From positions 1 to 59,910 of the forward strand of contig FMBT01000528.1 of assembly GCA_900095095.1 (NCBI GenBank): a stretch of DNA of 59,910 nt, in the 5' to 3' direction. This document shows positions 21,565 to 31,393 of this stretch, piece after piece (position 1 is the stretch's first letter; every line of letters begins with the position of its first letter). Source of the DNA: Fragilariopsis cylindrus CCMP1102. Its lineage: Eukaryota > Bacillariophyta > Bacillariophyceae > Bacillariales > Bacillariaceae. The notes under the pieces were generated by a model. The model had not been told where the DNA came from. It ran no database searches and saw only the letters and a program-made list of their open reading frames with translations. Position numbers and translations under genes: made by a program.

Positions 21565-23988
21565 ATGGATGTTTTGAAAGAAGATAAAGGCATGATGACG
21601 ACAGGAACAGGAGATCAAAACGGCGTAGACCTATCGTCTATACTGCTGGAGCCAAGAACTCATTCGTTAGATTATAACAATAGTAATAATTATAGTATGA
21701 TCCAGGACGGCGAAGTAGCGAAACGAGTACAAGTATCGCATGTACCTGTATCGGAATCGGACGGAAGCGTATATACGCTTCCGTCCGATTCTTCCGCGAA
21801 TACTTTATATTCCTTTTCTCAGTCTATTCTTTGTTCGTCCCTAACGACAAATAAAAGTGCTGCCGATCTCAATAATACCATTTCAACGGGAAATTATGCA
21901 CACGAATCTACGAAAATAGAGAAGATTCGTGCTTCAAAATCAAACCTAATAACTGATCCGCCTGAACAGGAACAAGTAACGGGATCACTGAAATCGATTT
22001 GTACTAACGAAACTATTGATGATGATGATGATGTTATGAAGCCAGTCTCAAATGAGGCCAATGATAAGTTGAGCAGGAGAACTTTATTCGAGTCTTCGAT
22101 AGTTCCAACAAGGCCGAGCAAAAAATCTCGCATAGAAGACAACGACGTGAAATCAACGAATGAATCTACTAGGACTACTACTACTACTAGTAGTAGTAGT
22201 ATTCCTCTCACTTTGGATGCCATTTATTCCGTTGGAACAACAAAAGTTCGATCTGTATCTATATCAACACCCGTGACTACTGCTCCACCACATCAGGAGC
22301 AACAGCAACCATCTTCTCTCACACTGTTAGCACAGCAAGACCAAGATTCGAATTTCTTAAATCCACTCCATGTCTTTATTCGGAATCAAATTGAGGTATT
22401 TACGGCGACAACAACGGAACTAGCACAACCAGCTCCGGGACGGAAACAACCAATTCAACTCAGTCAAGTTGGTCTTCGATGTATTCATTGTCGGCATCTA
22501 CCTAATCAGAAAAGAGTGAAACGTGCCACATGCTATCCATCAAGTGTAGGTAGAGTGTATCATTCTGTTAGTGACATGAAGTTTGATCATTTTAGCAACT
22601 GCACGGAACTTCCTACTGAAGCTCGAAAGACATTTAGATATCTCAAGGCAGATGGAAAGCGTGGTAGTGGCCATAGTAATAAGGACAACAAGAAATCACC
22701 AAAGACCAGCAAAAAGGGACACGCTTCCTCTACTGCACAATATTATCAAGATTCTGCTTCTCGGTTGGGAATGGTAGATAGTCCTGGGGGGATTATTTAC
22801 ATGATGTCCAGCATCGGTGGGTCAACAACGGGTGGTACATCTACGAAAGTTGTAGCGGTGGTGAGCAGTGAAGTTTCCTCGGCGGACGTCGCCGAGACCA
22901 CCAAGACTGGGTCTAGTAGCTTTGTGAAAAAGTATGTAGGAGTATCGTCTGATAAAACCCCTATCCCTCGTCCTCCACCTCAGCAACAACATCAACAGCA
23001 GAAACCATACCAGCAGTTTCAGATTCAGCAACAAGATTTGCCTGTTGCGAATTCCACAGCAGTAGCAGCATCTATGTTGTTCCATCCAATTTCAGTTCCA
23101 GATAATTTGAACAGCACACTTACTACAGAAGAAAACAACGAGCAATTGAAAAACCTCACGGCTACTATGAGCTCAAACATAATGCAATCCCTCCTATGGA
23201 ACGCGATTGCCGCCAATGCACAAATGTCAATCGATGCTGCCAATGCTGTAGCAAATCAACAGGAGAAGAATCTACAGCAGCAGCAGCACCATCAACATCA
23301 TAATGGTATGGGGAAGATTACTGTGCCGCTATCTGCTCCGAAAGACTCGGACGTTCTTAATCCCGTCCATTGCTTTGTCCGAAAACACGTTGAATTGTTT
23401 ACAGCGGATGTTCATGACATTACAGCCCCATCACCGGGAAGAAAAACCCGAGTCCAATTCCGACAGGTTGGTATTCGTTGCAAGCATTGTGTTAAATTCC
23501 CCTCAAAGGAACGTGTTAAACGTGCTGTTTGTTATCCTCCAAGCATTGATGGTATTTACCATTCAGTTTCAAACATGAAGTTGGATCATTTTGGGCTTTG
23601 TCCAGGCCTACCAGCCTCCGCACGAGAAGAGTTTACTAATATCAAGAAATCATGCGTTCGTCGGGGAGGAAGTACCAATAATAATGGTGGTGGCAAGTCT
23701 ACTACTCGTACCGCAGCTTCTTCGAGTACCACGACCGGTACTATGAATACAGCACAATACTATCATGATTCTGCCATTGTAAAAGGATTGGTGGATACGG
23801 ACAAAGGAATCCGTTTTGGTAACGATGTTGTAAATCATATTGCTGCTGCTGCTGCTGCTGCATCAGCTGATACGCCGAATACTAACATAACAACTACTAG
23901 AGCACAGGCTCTCTACGAACGTCCGACGAAGTTTCCTACAGGAATGTCGGCATTGATGATGGCAGCCTCTCAAGCTACCAGTATTTAA
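21565..23988 (+). CDS. Protein with duplicated Cys/His (putative zinc) domain
   Basis: 807 residues, intact. Two copies of one domain are visible, at residues about 257-415 and 593-760. Both share NP(L/V)H-F-R, a GRK block, 'VG(L/I)RC-xx-C', 'KRVKRA-C-YP' or 'ERVKRA-C-YP', 'YHSVS(D/N)MK(F/L)DHF-C' and 'TAQYY-DSA'. The Cys and His spacing suggests a zinc site. I know this type of domain only as an uncharacterised, apparently diatom-expanded module. The rest is low-complexity (Thr, Ser, Gln, Ala). No signal peptide or membrane segment, so nuclear or cytosolic; a DNA-binding or regulatory role is a guess. Confidence 0.75.
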   Translation: MDVLKEDKGMMTTGTGDQNGVDLSSILLEPRTHSLDYNNSNNYSMIQDGEVAKRVQVSHVPVSESDGSVYTLPSDSSANTLYSFSQSILCSSLTTNKSAADLNNTISTGNYAHESTKIEKIRASKSNLITDPPEQEQVTGSLKSICTNETIDDDDDVMKPVSNEANDKLSRRTLFESSIVPTRPSKKSRIEDNDVKSTNESTRTTTTTSSSSIPLTLDAIYSVGTTKVRSVSISTPVTTAPPHQEQQQPSSLTLLAQQDQDSNFLNPLHVFIRNQIEVFTATTTELAQPAPGRKQPIQLSQVGLRCIHCRHLPNQKRVKRATCYPSSVGRVYHSVSDMKFDHFSNCTELPTEARKTFRYLKADGKRGSGHSNKDNKKSPKTSKKGHASSTAQYYQDSASRLGMVDSPGGIIYMMSSIGGSTTGGTSTKVVAVVSSEVSSADVAETTKTGSSSFVKKYVGVSSDKTPIPRPPPQQQHQQQKPYQQFQIQQQDLPVANSTAVAASMLFHPISVPDNLNSTLTTEENNEQLKNLTATMSSNIMQSLLWNAIAANAQMSIDAANAVANQQEKNLQQQQHHQHHNGMGKITVPLSAPKDSDVLNPVHCFVRKHVELFTADVHDITAPSPGRKTRVQFRQVGIRCKHCVKFPSKERVKRAVCYPPSIDGIYHSVSNMKLDHFGLCPGLPASAREEFTNIKKSCVRRGGSTNNNGGGKSTTRTAASSSTTTGTMNTAQYYHDSAIVKGLVDTDKGIRFGNDVVNHIAAAAAAASADTPNTNITTTRAQALYERPTKFPTGMSALMMAASQATSI
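21754..21791. repeat. Perfect 38-bp palindrome inside coding sequence
   Basis: Every base from 21754 to 21772 pairs with its partner from 21791 back to 21773, with no loop. It begins GAATCGGACGG and ends CCGTCCGATTC. It lies in the first 80 codons of the duplicated-domain protein and is translated without breaking the frame. Confidence 0.95.
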
Positions 23989-24415
23989 ACGACATAAATT
24001 CATTTATTCTTAATGTAGCATTTTTGCCACAATGTCAATAGAGTAACAATATTTTTTGGAACAATAGATATATCAATTTGAAATGTAACAATGTATATAG
24101 TACAATATAGTCTATGTTGCTACTAGCTAGTGATGCATTATCAGTGTGTGATAGGAGACACGATCTACATAGTACTGTAGAGGTAGTAAAATAAAGCTTG
24201 AAACTTATTATTATTGCACGAACATCTTGATAAAAGTTATGACAGAAGGATTAATCTCATCTAATCAGTATGAAGTTTCACGTCTAGCTTTCGCATTTCG
24301 CAATATATACTGACTTGTAGATCGCATTCTGTTTTGATATTGTTCGATTGTTCGCTCTCCATCCGCGATGTTATGTAATATCTTTCACTAGCGTTTTACC
24401 AGTTTTTCAATTTTA
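23989..24415. other. Convergent intergenic region
   Basis: About 430 bp between the 3' ends of the Cys/His-domain gene and the mevalonate gene. AT-rich, presumably polyadenylation regions; nothing else seen. Confidence 0.5.
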
Positions 24416-25678
24416 TTATTTTGGAGTATTAATGTACGTGTTAAGTCCAGTTTTGAGATCGAGGTTGCCATCTTTTTCATTCGATAGGACTTGAGGACCG
24501 GGTCCACTTTTGGTATGGTATATCTTCTTGACATCTCCTGCAGTAGGTGCTCTACCTGTCTTGTTGGTAGCAGCCAACAGTTCGGAATTAAGGGTAAAAG
24601 CTGTTACATCATTGGCAAATGTTGAGTCATTGAAATATCCATCAGTAGCAGCAGGCGATGGAAAGTAGTGTGCCATAAGTGCACCGACCTCAACGACGTA
24701 TTTTTCGAGTGTATACAGAACAGCATTCGGACCGGCATCGTATGTGTACGCGACTCGTGTTTCTCCCGCCCATTTATTATAGGCATGAACGATCCGAACA
24801 ATTGTTCGAGACACATCATTCATGTAGAAAATAGGTGGGTATGTATCAGCACAAACGGAATGGAATTGATTCGAATCCTTCATTGTTAATTCACCGAAGG
24901 ATTCAAAATCCTTTTCCAAGAAAGCTTTTTCAATTGCTACCATACGTTCCGGAACAACCTTCGCAATACGATGTTGCAATAATGTCGATGTGGCGACGCT
25001 GGTACTCATTCCAGCGGTGGAGGATGTATCCTTTTTTTCATCACTAACGACCATGATAACAGCACGAAGTTCTGGCCAATGATTTTCATCAGCGATTTGT
25101 ACCGCCATCGAATCAGCCCATGGTGTACCACCTTCCGTGGATACTTCTGCAGAACCAGCCTTCCACGCCACAAATCCACCATATAATGACCGACATGCCG
25201 AGCCACTACCCTGTCGTGCAATCGTCGTTAGTTGTCCTTTATACGTTTCTGTTGCACTCATCAGTTCCGCTAATGCTGCTACTAAGGCAGCATATCCTGC
25301 CGCACTGGAGGCTAGTCCAGCTGCAGTGGGGAATGTATTGTAACTTGATACATGTATCTTCAAATCTTTCCATTTACTAGGATCCGGTGCCAATGCCTTC
25401 ACACCATCGACACAGGCACGGAATCGTTTACTTTCAGATGCACCGACCTCTTCCTCTCCATTCAACCATAATCGATCCTTTTCAAATTTCATAGAAGCTG
25501 CAGCGGTTGTGACCGCTCTTAAATCTTTTTGATCGAGTGTAACAGAAACTGAATCATTGGTGGGGGTATTCCATTTTGCATCTTTTTTACCCCAATATTT
25601 GATACATGCGATGTTCGTTGGAGCAGAAACTGTTGCCATCCAAATTGGTGATGCTTCATCGTCATTAGTACTACTCAT
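24416..25678 (-). CDS. MVD: Diphosphomevalonate decarboxylase
   Basis: 420 residues, intact from ATG. Last step of the cytosolic mevalonate pathway: ATP-dependent decarboxylation of mevalonate diphosphate to isopentenyl diphosphate. Seen: 'APTNIACIKYWGKKD' at residues 18-32, the GHMP-kinase ATP-binding loop 'PTAAGLASSAAGYAAL' (about 117-132), 'RQGSGSACRSLYGGFVAWK' (about 154-172) and 'TYDAGPNAVLY' (about 313-323) with the catalytic-region Asp. Length is in the normal range of eukaryotic enzymes. No targeting sequence is seen. It indicates that the organism keeps a mevalonate route for sterols. Confidence 0.96.
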   Translation of the reverse strand: MSSTNDDEASPIWMATVSAPTNIACIKYWGKKDAKWNTPTNDSVSVTLDQKDLRAVTTAAASMKFEKDRLWLNGEEEVGASESKRFRACVDGVKALAPDPSKWKDLKIHVSSYNTFPTAAGLASSAAGYAALVAALAELMSATETYKGQLTTIARQGSGSACRSLYGGFVAWKAGSAEVSTEGGTPWADSMAVQIADENHWPELRAVIMVVSDEKKDTSSTAGMSTSVATSTLLQHRIAKVVPERMVAIEKAFLEKDFESFGELTMKDSNQFHSVCADTYPPIFYMNDVSRTIVRIVHAYNKWAGETRVAYTYDAGPNAVLYTLEKYVVEVGALMAHYFPSPAATDGYFNDSTFANDVTAFTLNSELLAATNKTGRAPTAGDVKKIYHTKSGPGPQVLSNEKDGNLDLKTGLNTYINTPK

Positions 25679-26344
25679 ATTTTGTTTTGTTTTTGCTTCG
25701 CTTTTGATTTTGCGTCTGCTTGTTTGATTGTATGTTTGTTATGTGTGTGGAACAAGATTCATGTTTGTCGATCGTCACGTCATTTATTTTTATTATTTTT
25801 TGTTTTGAAAAAAATTCAAAAAAACGTGTTGTAGAATATTCAGTTTAGTAGTTCGTGACTAACAAATTAGACAGAATTAGTGTCAATAATAAATTCGGGA
25901 GGTGGTCCAGCAGTCGAAATCGCTCAAGAACTCAATAAGACAAAATCGGCAACAAAGATAAGAGATATATTAGTAATCACGAGCTATTCAATAAAGTAGC
26001 AGAAGGATAGTTCATAATTGGAAACTACTAGTAAATGAACATAGAAATGATCCGTCTATGCCAGTGCTTAGTTGGAATGTTGTGTATGGATGTCGCCCGA
26101 GTACATCTCTTGCGCTTCCTTCCCTCTCTCTCAGAGCGCGTATCGTCATCTTTAGGATTGGCAGTTTAAAAATAACAGTCGTAGATAGGAGAATCATAAC
26201 GTTATGCACAATCGCAAATCAGTAAAGTACTATAACTCTCAGTATTTTTTCATCAAATCTTTTAACCTTGTCGTAGTAGCCTTTTACTAATTGTTGTTGC
26301 CGTAATAACTATCGTTTCATGAACTTTTCACAACAACCACTTTT
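25679..26344. other. Intergenic between two minus-strand genes
   Basis: About 670 bp holding the MVD promoter and the C69-peptidase 3' region. 'TAGGAGAATCATAACGTTATGC' type AT-rich sequence; no gene or repeat recognised. Confidence 0.45.
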
Positions 26345-28408
26345 TTACAAGTACAAATGGTCCGTACTACCACCACCACGACGTAACAATAACGATGATG
26401 CTATATTATTATCCGCATCATCATTTGCCATAGTAGTAATATTTTTAGGTGGATTACAACATTTTGGTGTAGTTGGCGGGGGTGGTGGTCCATCTTCATA
26501 TCCAACCTTTTCTAACCACCATGTTGGATAACCAACTTGTTTTGATTCTTCTTCAGTATTAACAAATCCATCAGCATATTTAAACATTAATTCATCTGCT
26601 AATAACCATAATGTAGTAACAATTTTTTCTGCATTATTTATCAACATTTCTTCTATTGTTTGTATATCATCCAAATAATCTTCTTCTTCTGCGCCTTGAT
26701 CAAAGATTTCTTTTATCATATTAATAGATGCATTTTCTAATTCATTTTGCTTTTTAGATATATCATGTATCATATACGACCATTTTAAATTTGCAATATT
26801 ATGTACATAACATGCAGCCCAAAATGCACTTGATCTTGAAAATATTGATTGATGGCCAGAACGGAATGAAGTAGGTATATCAGACATTCGTACAATAAAT
26901 GGAACAAAAGCTGTTGCTAATGGTGATGATGGACCAAACCATAATATTGCATCACCAGCAGTTGCTGTTGCTGTTGCTGATGATGTCGAATTCGAATTCG
27001 AATTCGAATTATTATTCAACTTTTGTTGTGCTGCTTTCTTACTTTGTACGATGTATGTATCACTTGTACGATATAAACCAATTGGTCGTTCCCAATTTCC
27101 TTTTACTACGGCTTCATTCGGACCGGCCTTCCATCGATCTGGACTACCAAAAGGACCACCAGCTAAATTCCCTTTTGCTTGTAGATCAAATTTTGTTTTA
27201 CTGTATGTATCACGATGGAATGCAAATAAATCCTTTTGACTTAACTTTTTGTCGGGAACTATACTGAATGGATATACAGGATCAGATTGTAAATCAATAT
27301 ATTCCGATGGCAAATCTAGAGAAGGTGATGCTAATCGATATGCACCCCATACTCTACGTCCAGAATAATATTTATGACTATATTCCCCATCTGAGTATGT
27401 CTTTGTAAAATCTAATAATCCATCATTTTCAAAGGATGTCCACCAACCATATTCTATAGCAACAGAATGTACACTATCACTCATCATATACCTTTCAGTA
27501 TTAAGAGGATCAACTTCACGTATAATAAACATATTGGCAATAACAGCAAATTGATTACTGTCGAGTTTTTCAGCAACCCAAATTGCTGATTTGCCTGTTG
27601 GATCTGCTAAGATATGAAATGTCCATACTTCTTGTGTATCACTCACAGCTAATGATTCTGCTGTACCTTCAAATTCACCAGCACCATAAAATCCATACTC
27701 TTCCGCTAATGAACCCATTATTTCAATAGCTTGTCGTGCTGTTGAGGAACGTTCCATAGCAATTTTTGTTAATTCATCAATACTAAATAATGCCGTACCA
27801 TTACTATTATTATTATTTAATGGTGCTGCACCGAATACACCACTACACGTTGATTCACCAATACCAACTTGCATTTCATTTACTGCACCATACGTTTCTT
27901 CTAAATATGCATAAGTGTGTGATACTTGTGGTATATATCCAATTGGTATAAAAGTACTTTGGTTTTCTTCATTTTCTTTTGGATAATATTCGGATATATT
28001 ACGTTCATATCCAACATAACGTGGATAAGTTTCTGGGGAATAATGTACTGGTCTTAATAACGACGACGACTGTGATTCAATAGTATTACCAATATCATAA
28101 TATGCAGCATTTACTTTCACTAATCTTGGATCTGTATCAAATTCACCATCATTACTATGTGATATCATAACAGATTTATCAATAGTTGCATTACGTCCTA
28201 CTGCAAACACCGTACAGGCTTGTACTCCTACGCCTCCTAATGTCAGTATTTGAACTACGAAGATTAATTGTAGTAATAATGGTAGTAATAATCCGACAAC
28301 GTTACTACTACTACTACTACGACGACGACGACGACAGCTGTGGCAACTAGTAGTAGCAGCAGCAGCAGCAGCAGTCCTCGTTACTAGTCGCGATTTATCC
28401 ATCATCAT
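26345..28408 (-). CDS. Peptidase family C69 (dipeptidase/secernin-like), secreted
   Basis: About 687 residues from the ATG at 28408; the frame is open a further 23 codons but without ATG. C69 enzymes are N-terminal nucleophile hydrolases whose mature chain starts with the catalytic Cys. Here a hydrophobic signal (GLLLPLLLQLIFVVQILTL) ends 'GVGVQA' immediately before 'CTVFAVGRNAT' (Cys about residue 65), so signal-peptide cleavage might itself free the nucleophile. Other family blocks are 'MISHSNDGEFDTDPR', 'GIGESTCSGVF', 'ARQAIEIMGSLAEEYGFYG', 'VWTFHILADPTGKSAIWVAE' and 'VIANMFIIREVD'. The C-terminal 100 residues are a helical extension. Predicted to act in the endomembrane system or outside the cell. 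Confidence 0.85.
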   Translation of the reverse strand: MMMDKSRLVTRTAAAAAATTSCHSCRRRRRSSSSSNVVGLLLPLLLQLIFVVQILTLGGVGVQACTVFAVGRNATIDKSVMISHSNDGEFDTDPRLVKVNAAYYDIGNTIESQSSSLLRPVHYSPETYPRYVGYERNISEYYPKENEENQSTFIPIGYIPQVSHTYAYLEETYGAVNEMQVGIGESTCSGVFGAAPLNNNNSNGTALFSIDELTKIAMERSSTARQAIEIMGSLAEEYGFYGAGEFEGTAESLAVSDTQEVWTFHILADPTGKSAIWVAEKLDSNQFAVIANMFIIREVDPLNTERYMMSDSVHSVAIEYGWWTSFENDGLLDFTKTYSDGEYSHKYYSGRRVWGAYRLASPSLDLPSEYIDLQSDPVYPFSIVPDKKLSQKDLFAFHRDTYSKTKFDLQAKGNLAGGPFGSPDRWKAGPNEAVVKGNWERPIGLYRTSDTYIVQSKKAAQQKLNNNSNSNSNSTSSATATATAGDAILWFGPSSPLATAFVPFIVRMSDIPTSFRSGHQSIFSRSSAFWAACYVHNIANLKWSYMIHDISKKQNELENASINMIKEIFDQGAEEEDYLDDIQTIEEMLINNAEKIVTTLWLLADELMFKYADGFVNTEEESKQVGYPTWWLEKVGYEDGPPPPPTTPKCCNPPKNITTMANDDADNNIASSLLLRRGGGSTDHLYL

Positions 28409-28873
28409 TATTTGTTTGTATGGTGACGTTATTGAGTAATTCCGGGGCCAACAATGACTTAGTAGTACGGTCAACAAAAAAAGGTTCGATTATTCGCCAC
28501 TTTTATGAGTGAGACTTACTTCGAAGTACATACTAGTACTTCGAATATAATCATCATCTACTTCGAGTAAAGAGAAGAATTTAGAATTTACAAAGAAACA
28601 ATAATCGCCACACAAGTAAGTACTGACGCGATAGCGCGTGTGAATTACGCGTTCGCTGGAGGAAGTACTCAACCACTTCGCGAACTCACAATTAAAAGAT
28701 ACGAAAAGAAAAAAAGGAAAAAACGGGATTGACCTTGAACGTGTTAATTACTCGCAAATTTTTTTGACCCGATAGACCCCTGCGCAAAATGCGTGTACGG
28801 AGGAAGTACTTCGAAGTAGTTCATAACAAACAGGTGACATGCCAAATAAAGTAACAAATATATACTGTAGGCA

Positions 28874-28907
<34 letters not shown>

Positions 28908-29047
28908 ACTGAGAGATACAGAGAAAAACTTCGTATTCGCATTCGCATTGAGAGTCGATACAATATTTTTCAATTTGATCTTATTGCAAAGAGAATTTAA
29001 TCAATACAATTGCTCTTCTTTATTATTATTTATAACTTACTTGGATC
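28409..29047. promoter_or_regulatory. Bidirectional promoter with repeated TACTTCGAAGTA palindrome
   Basis: Between the divergent C69 and PC-esterase-like genes. The 12-bp palindrome TACTTCGAAGTA occurs exactly at 28517-28528 and 28807-28818, with partial copies near 28537 and 28559. 'GGAGGAAGTACT' also occurs twice (about 28659 and 28800). A (GA)n tract is at about 28877-28904. The repeated palindrome could be a regulator site. Confidence 0.5.
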
Positions 29048-30768
29048 ATGACTAAAAAAGTACTTCATATCCAAAAGGAAAGGGGGGTCAGAGGGAGAGG
29101 CCTGTTGAGGAGGAAGGAGGAGGAGCAGCAGCAGCAGGAGCAGCAGGGAAACAGCATGAGAAGATTAGTTGTCCCTGTGCTTATCGTACTATGTTCAATC
29201 TTACTCCTTCATTCATCTTCCACCAATCTATCGTACGTCAGCAGCGCCGTTTACCTCATTTATAATTTGGACAATGACGATAAGGTTGATACAGTAACAG
29301 TTCAAAATGTGGCTCTTGCTACTCTCACAGATTTGAATTTGACAGAATTAGGGGGGAGGGGGGGAGTTTCAACTACGGACCGTCCCAGCTTGCTGGGGAT
29401 GTGGAAAAGATAATCCATATACCAAGTAAACATCAGATTGTGATTCATCTCAAAGATGAACAAAGAAAGTGCTCAAATCCAAGATTTTTTGGACGACTAT
29501 CAGGACCGTATATAACAGCGATCCAGTGGGAACAGGAATCATCATCATCAAAGTCGACGACGACGGAATCGACGACGGATATCATTGAAGACAATATCGT
29601 AACAAACGTGTCATCAACAACAACGATGATGCCAATGGCAATGTCAGTATCAATAAAATTGATCACAGGGCATTATTCTGTGCCATCTCCTGGACGATAT
29701 TTTATTGAAGTGATATCACTCTTGTGCAATGACCTATCGTTCGAAACTAACTTCAAAAAAGTCTGTTTGGAAGATCCGACATCCCATCGTATTACAAACA
29801 GCACTGCATTCATTGATGTTGTGGCGACAACAGCAGCAGAATTAGTTGTTGTGCCGCCACATCAACACGATATTAAGAAAGATTCTCCTCCTCTTGGACA
29901 TTGGAAATGGTCTTTGCCTGATGTTCAGGAAGAAGCATTGTTCACGAGATACCAGCCGATTGGATGTGGATTACAAGATGTTAGCCCTCGCTGTCAAGTT
30001 CCAATGTCACGTGCTCGGTTCTCTCCCTATGAGTTCGTCTACAATAACAATAATAATAATGGCAACAATGATAGTAATAACGAAGACAACAATAGTGAAA
30101 AAATCACCTTCACCGAAGAGAATATCCGTAACAAGGCACAGAAGATACTAGCAGAACAACAACAAAGGAAAGAAAATGGCGGGAAGATTGTTTTATGTTT
30201 TATCGGCATATCTCATGCACGTGAAATGGCCCATCATGTTAATTTGTGGTTGAATGACGAATGGAAAGTATCCCAGGCGATAGTTGTAAGGTATATTAAA
30301 GCAGCTTTACCAAGACACGTCAACTTTCAGCAAATTAAAAATAATCAGTGCAGTAAAACTATAATTGCCAATGGTCAGTGGGCGATAGGAAAATTACCTA
30401 ACGGTGTTAGTTACAAAAACGTATCGCCAATACAGTTTCCCAATTTTCAAGCTGAGGTTGCAGCTATGATATCATATTTACAAACCAATGGTACTGAAAA
30501 CATTTATCTACGATCCATTCATTATAATTCTTTTGGACATTTCAAGTTGACTTGTCCCCCCACCGATTGGCGAACACCCCCTGTTATTGATCGATACAAT
30601 GATATTCTACAAAATGTATCCTCTACTATGAATGTTCCATACATAGATACCAACTTTATCATTCAACCAATGTGGGACTCTGCAGAAGATTTCTGTCATT
30701 ACCGGAGAGACAAAACTGCAGCAGCAGAAGCGTTATATATGACCGGAAAGCTGATTTTTGATTATTGA
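29048..30768 (+). CDS. PC-esterase/TBL-like SGNH-type protein (one frameshift)
   Basis: About 570 residues once one indel is allowed. A type II membrane anchor lies near the start ('LVVPVLIVLCSILLLHSS'). The frame shifts at a run of Gs (29351-29367), and the second frame continues straight into 'SFNYGPSQLAGDVEK' and onward. The C-terminal part has 'LCFIGISHAREMAHHVN' in the position of the SGNH Ser block (with Ile where GDS has Asp) and 'DTNFIIQPMWDSAEDFCHY' as the Asp/His block. These resemble PC-esterase proteins such as plant TBL polysaccharide O-acetyltransferases and CASD1. A Golgi glycan O-acetyl transfer or esterase role is inferred. Asn- and Ser-rich inserts interrupt the middle. Confidence 0.62.
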
Positions 30769-30906
30769 AGAATTAGACTTGATGAAGATAGATCATTACT
30801 AATAGTATGTAGAATACACTTTACTCGAAGCTTCCACAAATTAAATTTAGAATAGACTATTAGACTGTTTCCTATTATGTTGTAGGTTTATATAATATTT
30901 TTAGTG

Positions 30907-31361
30907 TTATTGTGCCGCGCTTCCGAATAATATCGGCTCCGGCCACGAGGAACGAGAACAGTTGTTGCTAGTATTTACCCGTGAAGACGAAGATGATAAA
31001 TTGGTCATATCTTGGTGGTCCGATTTTGGATGCAAAATTAATTTCCAAACAAACGAATATCTTGGTCGATTTCCTGCTGCAGAATTTGGTGGAACGACAG
31101 TATGCATAATATCTTGATCCATTATAACGCATCGACCTGGTCGGGGTAACACATCATACGATTTTTTTGTTGGTGGATCATAAAATCTAGTGGGTGCACC
31201 CCATGTATCTCCATCCCACTCCTCGTTCAAGTAAACGAGGCAGCTCATAAAACGTGGCTTTCCTCTAGACCGATTTGGGTATCTTCCATATACGTCCGTC
31301 CATGGTGATGGTGGAGTTGACATTGGATCACCATCGATATGATAATCATAAACACCACCAC

Positions 31362-31393
<32 letters not shown>

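Noticed and set aside
28517..28818. Heat-shock elements
   Set aside because: TTC and GAA are directly adjacent rather than separated by two bases as in the HSE consensus.
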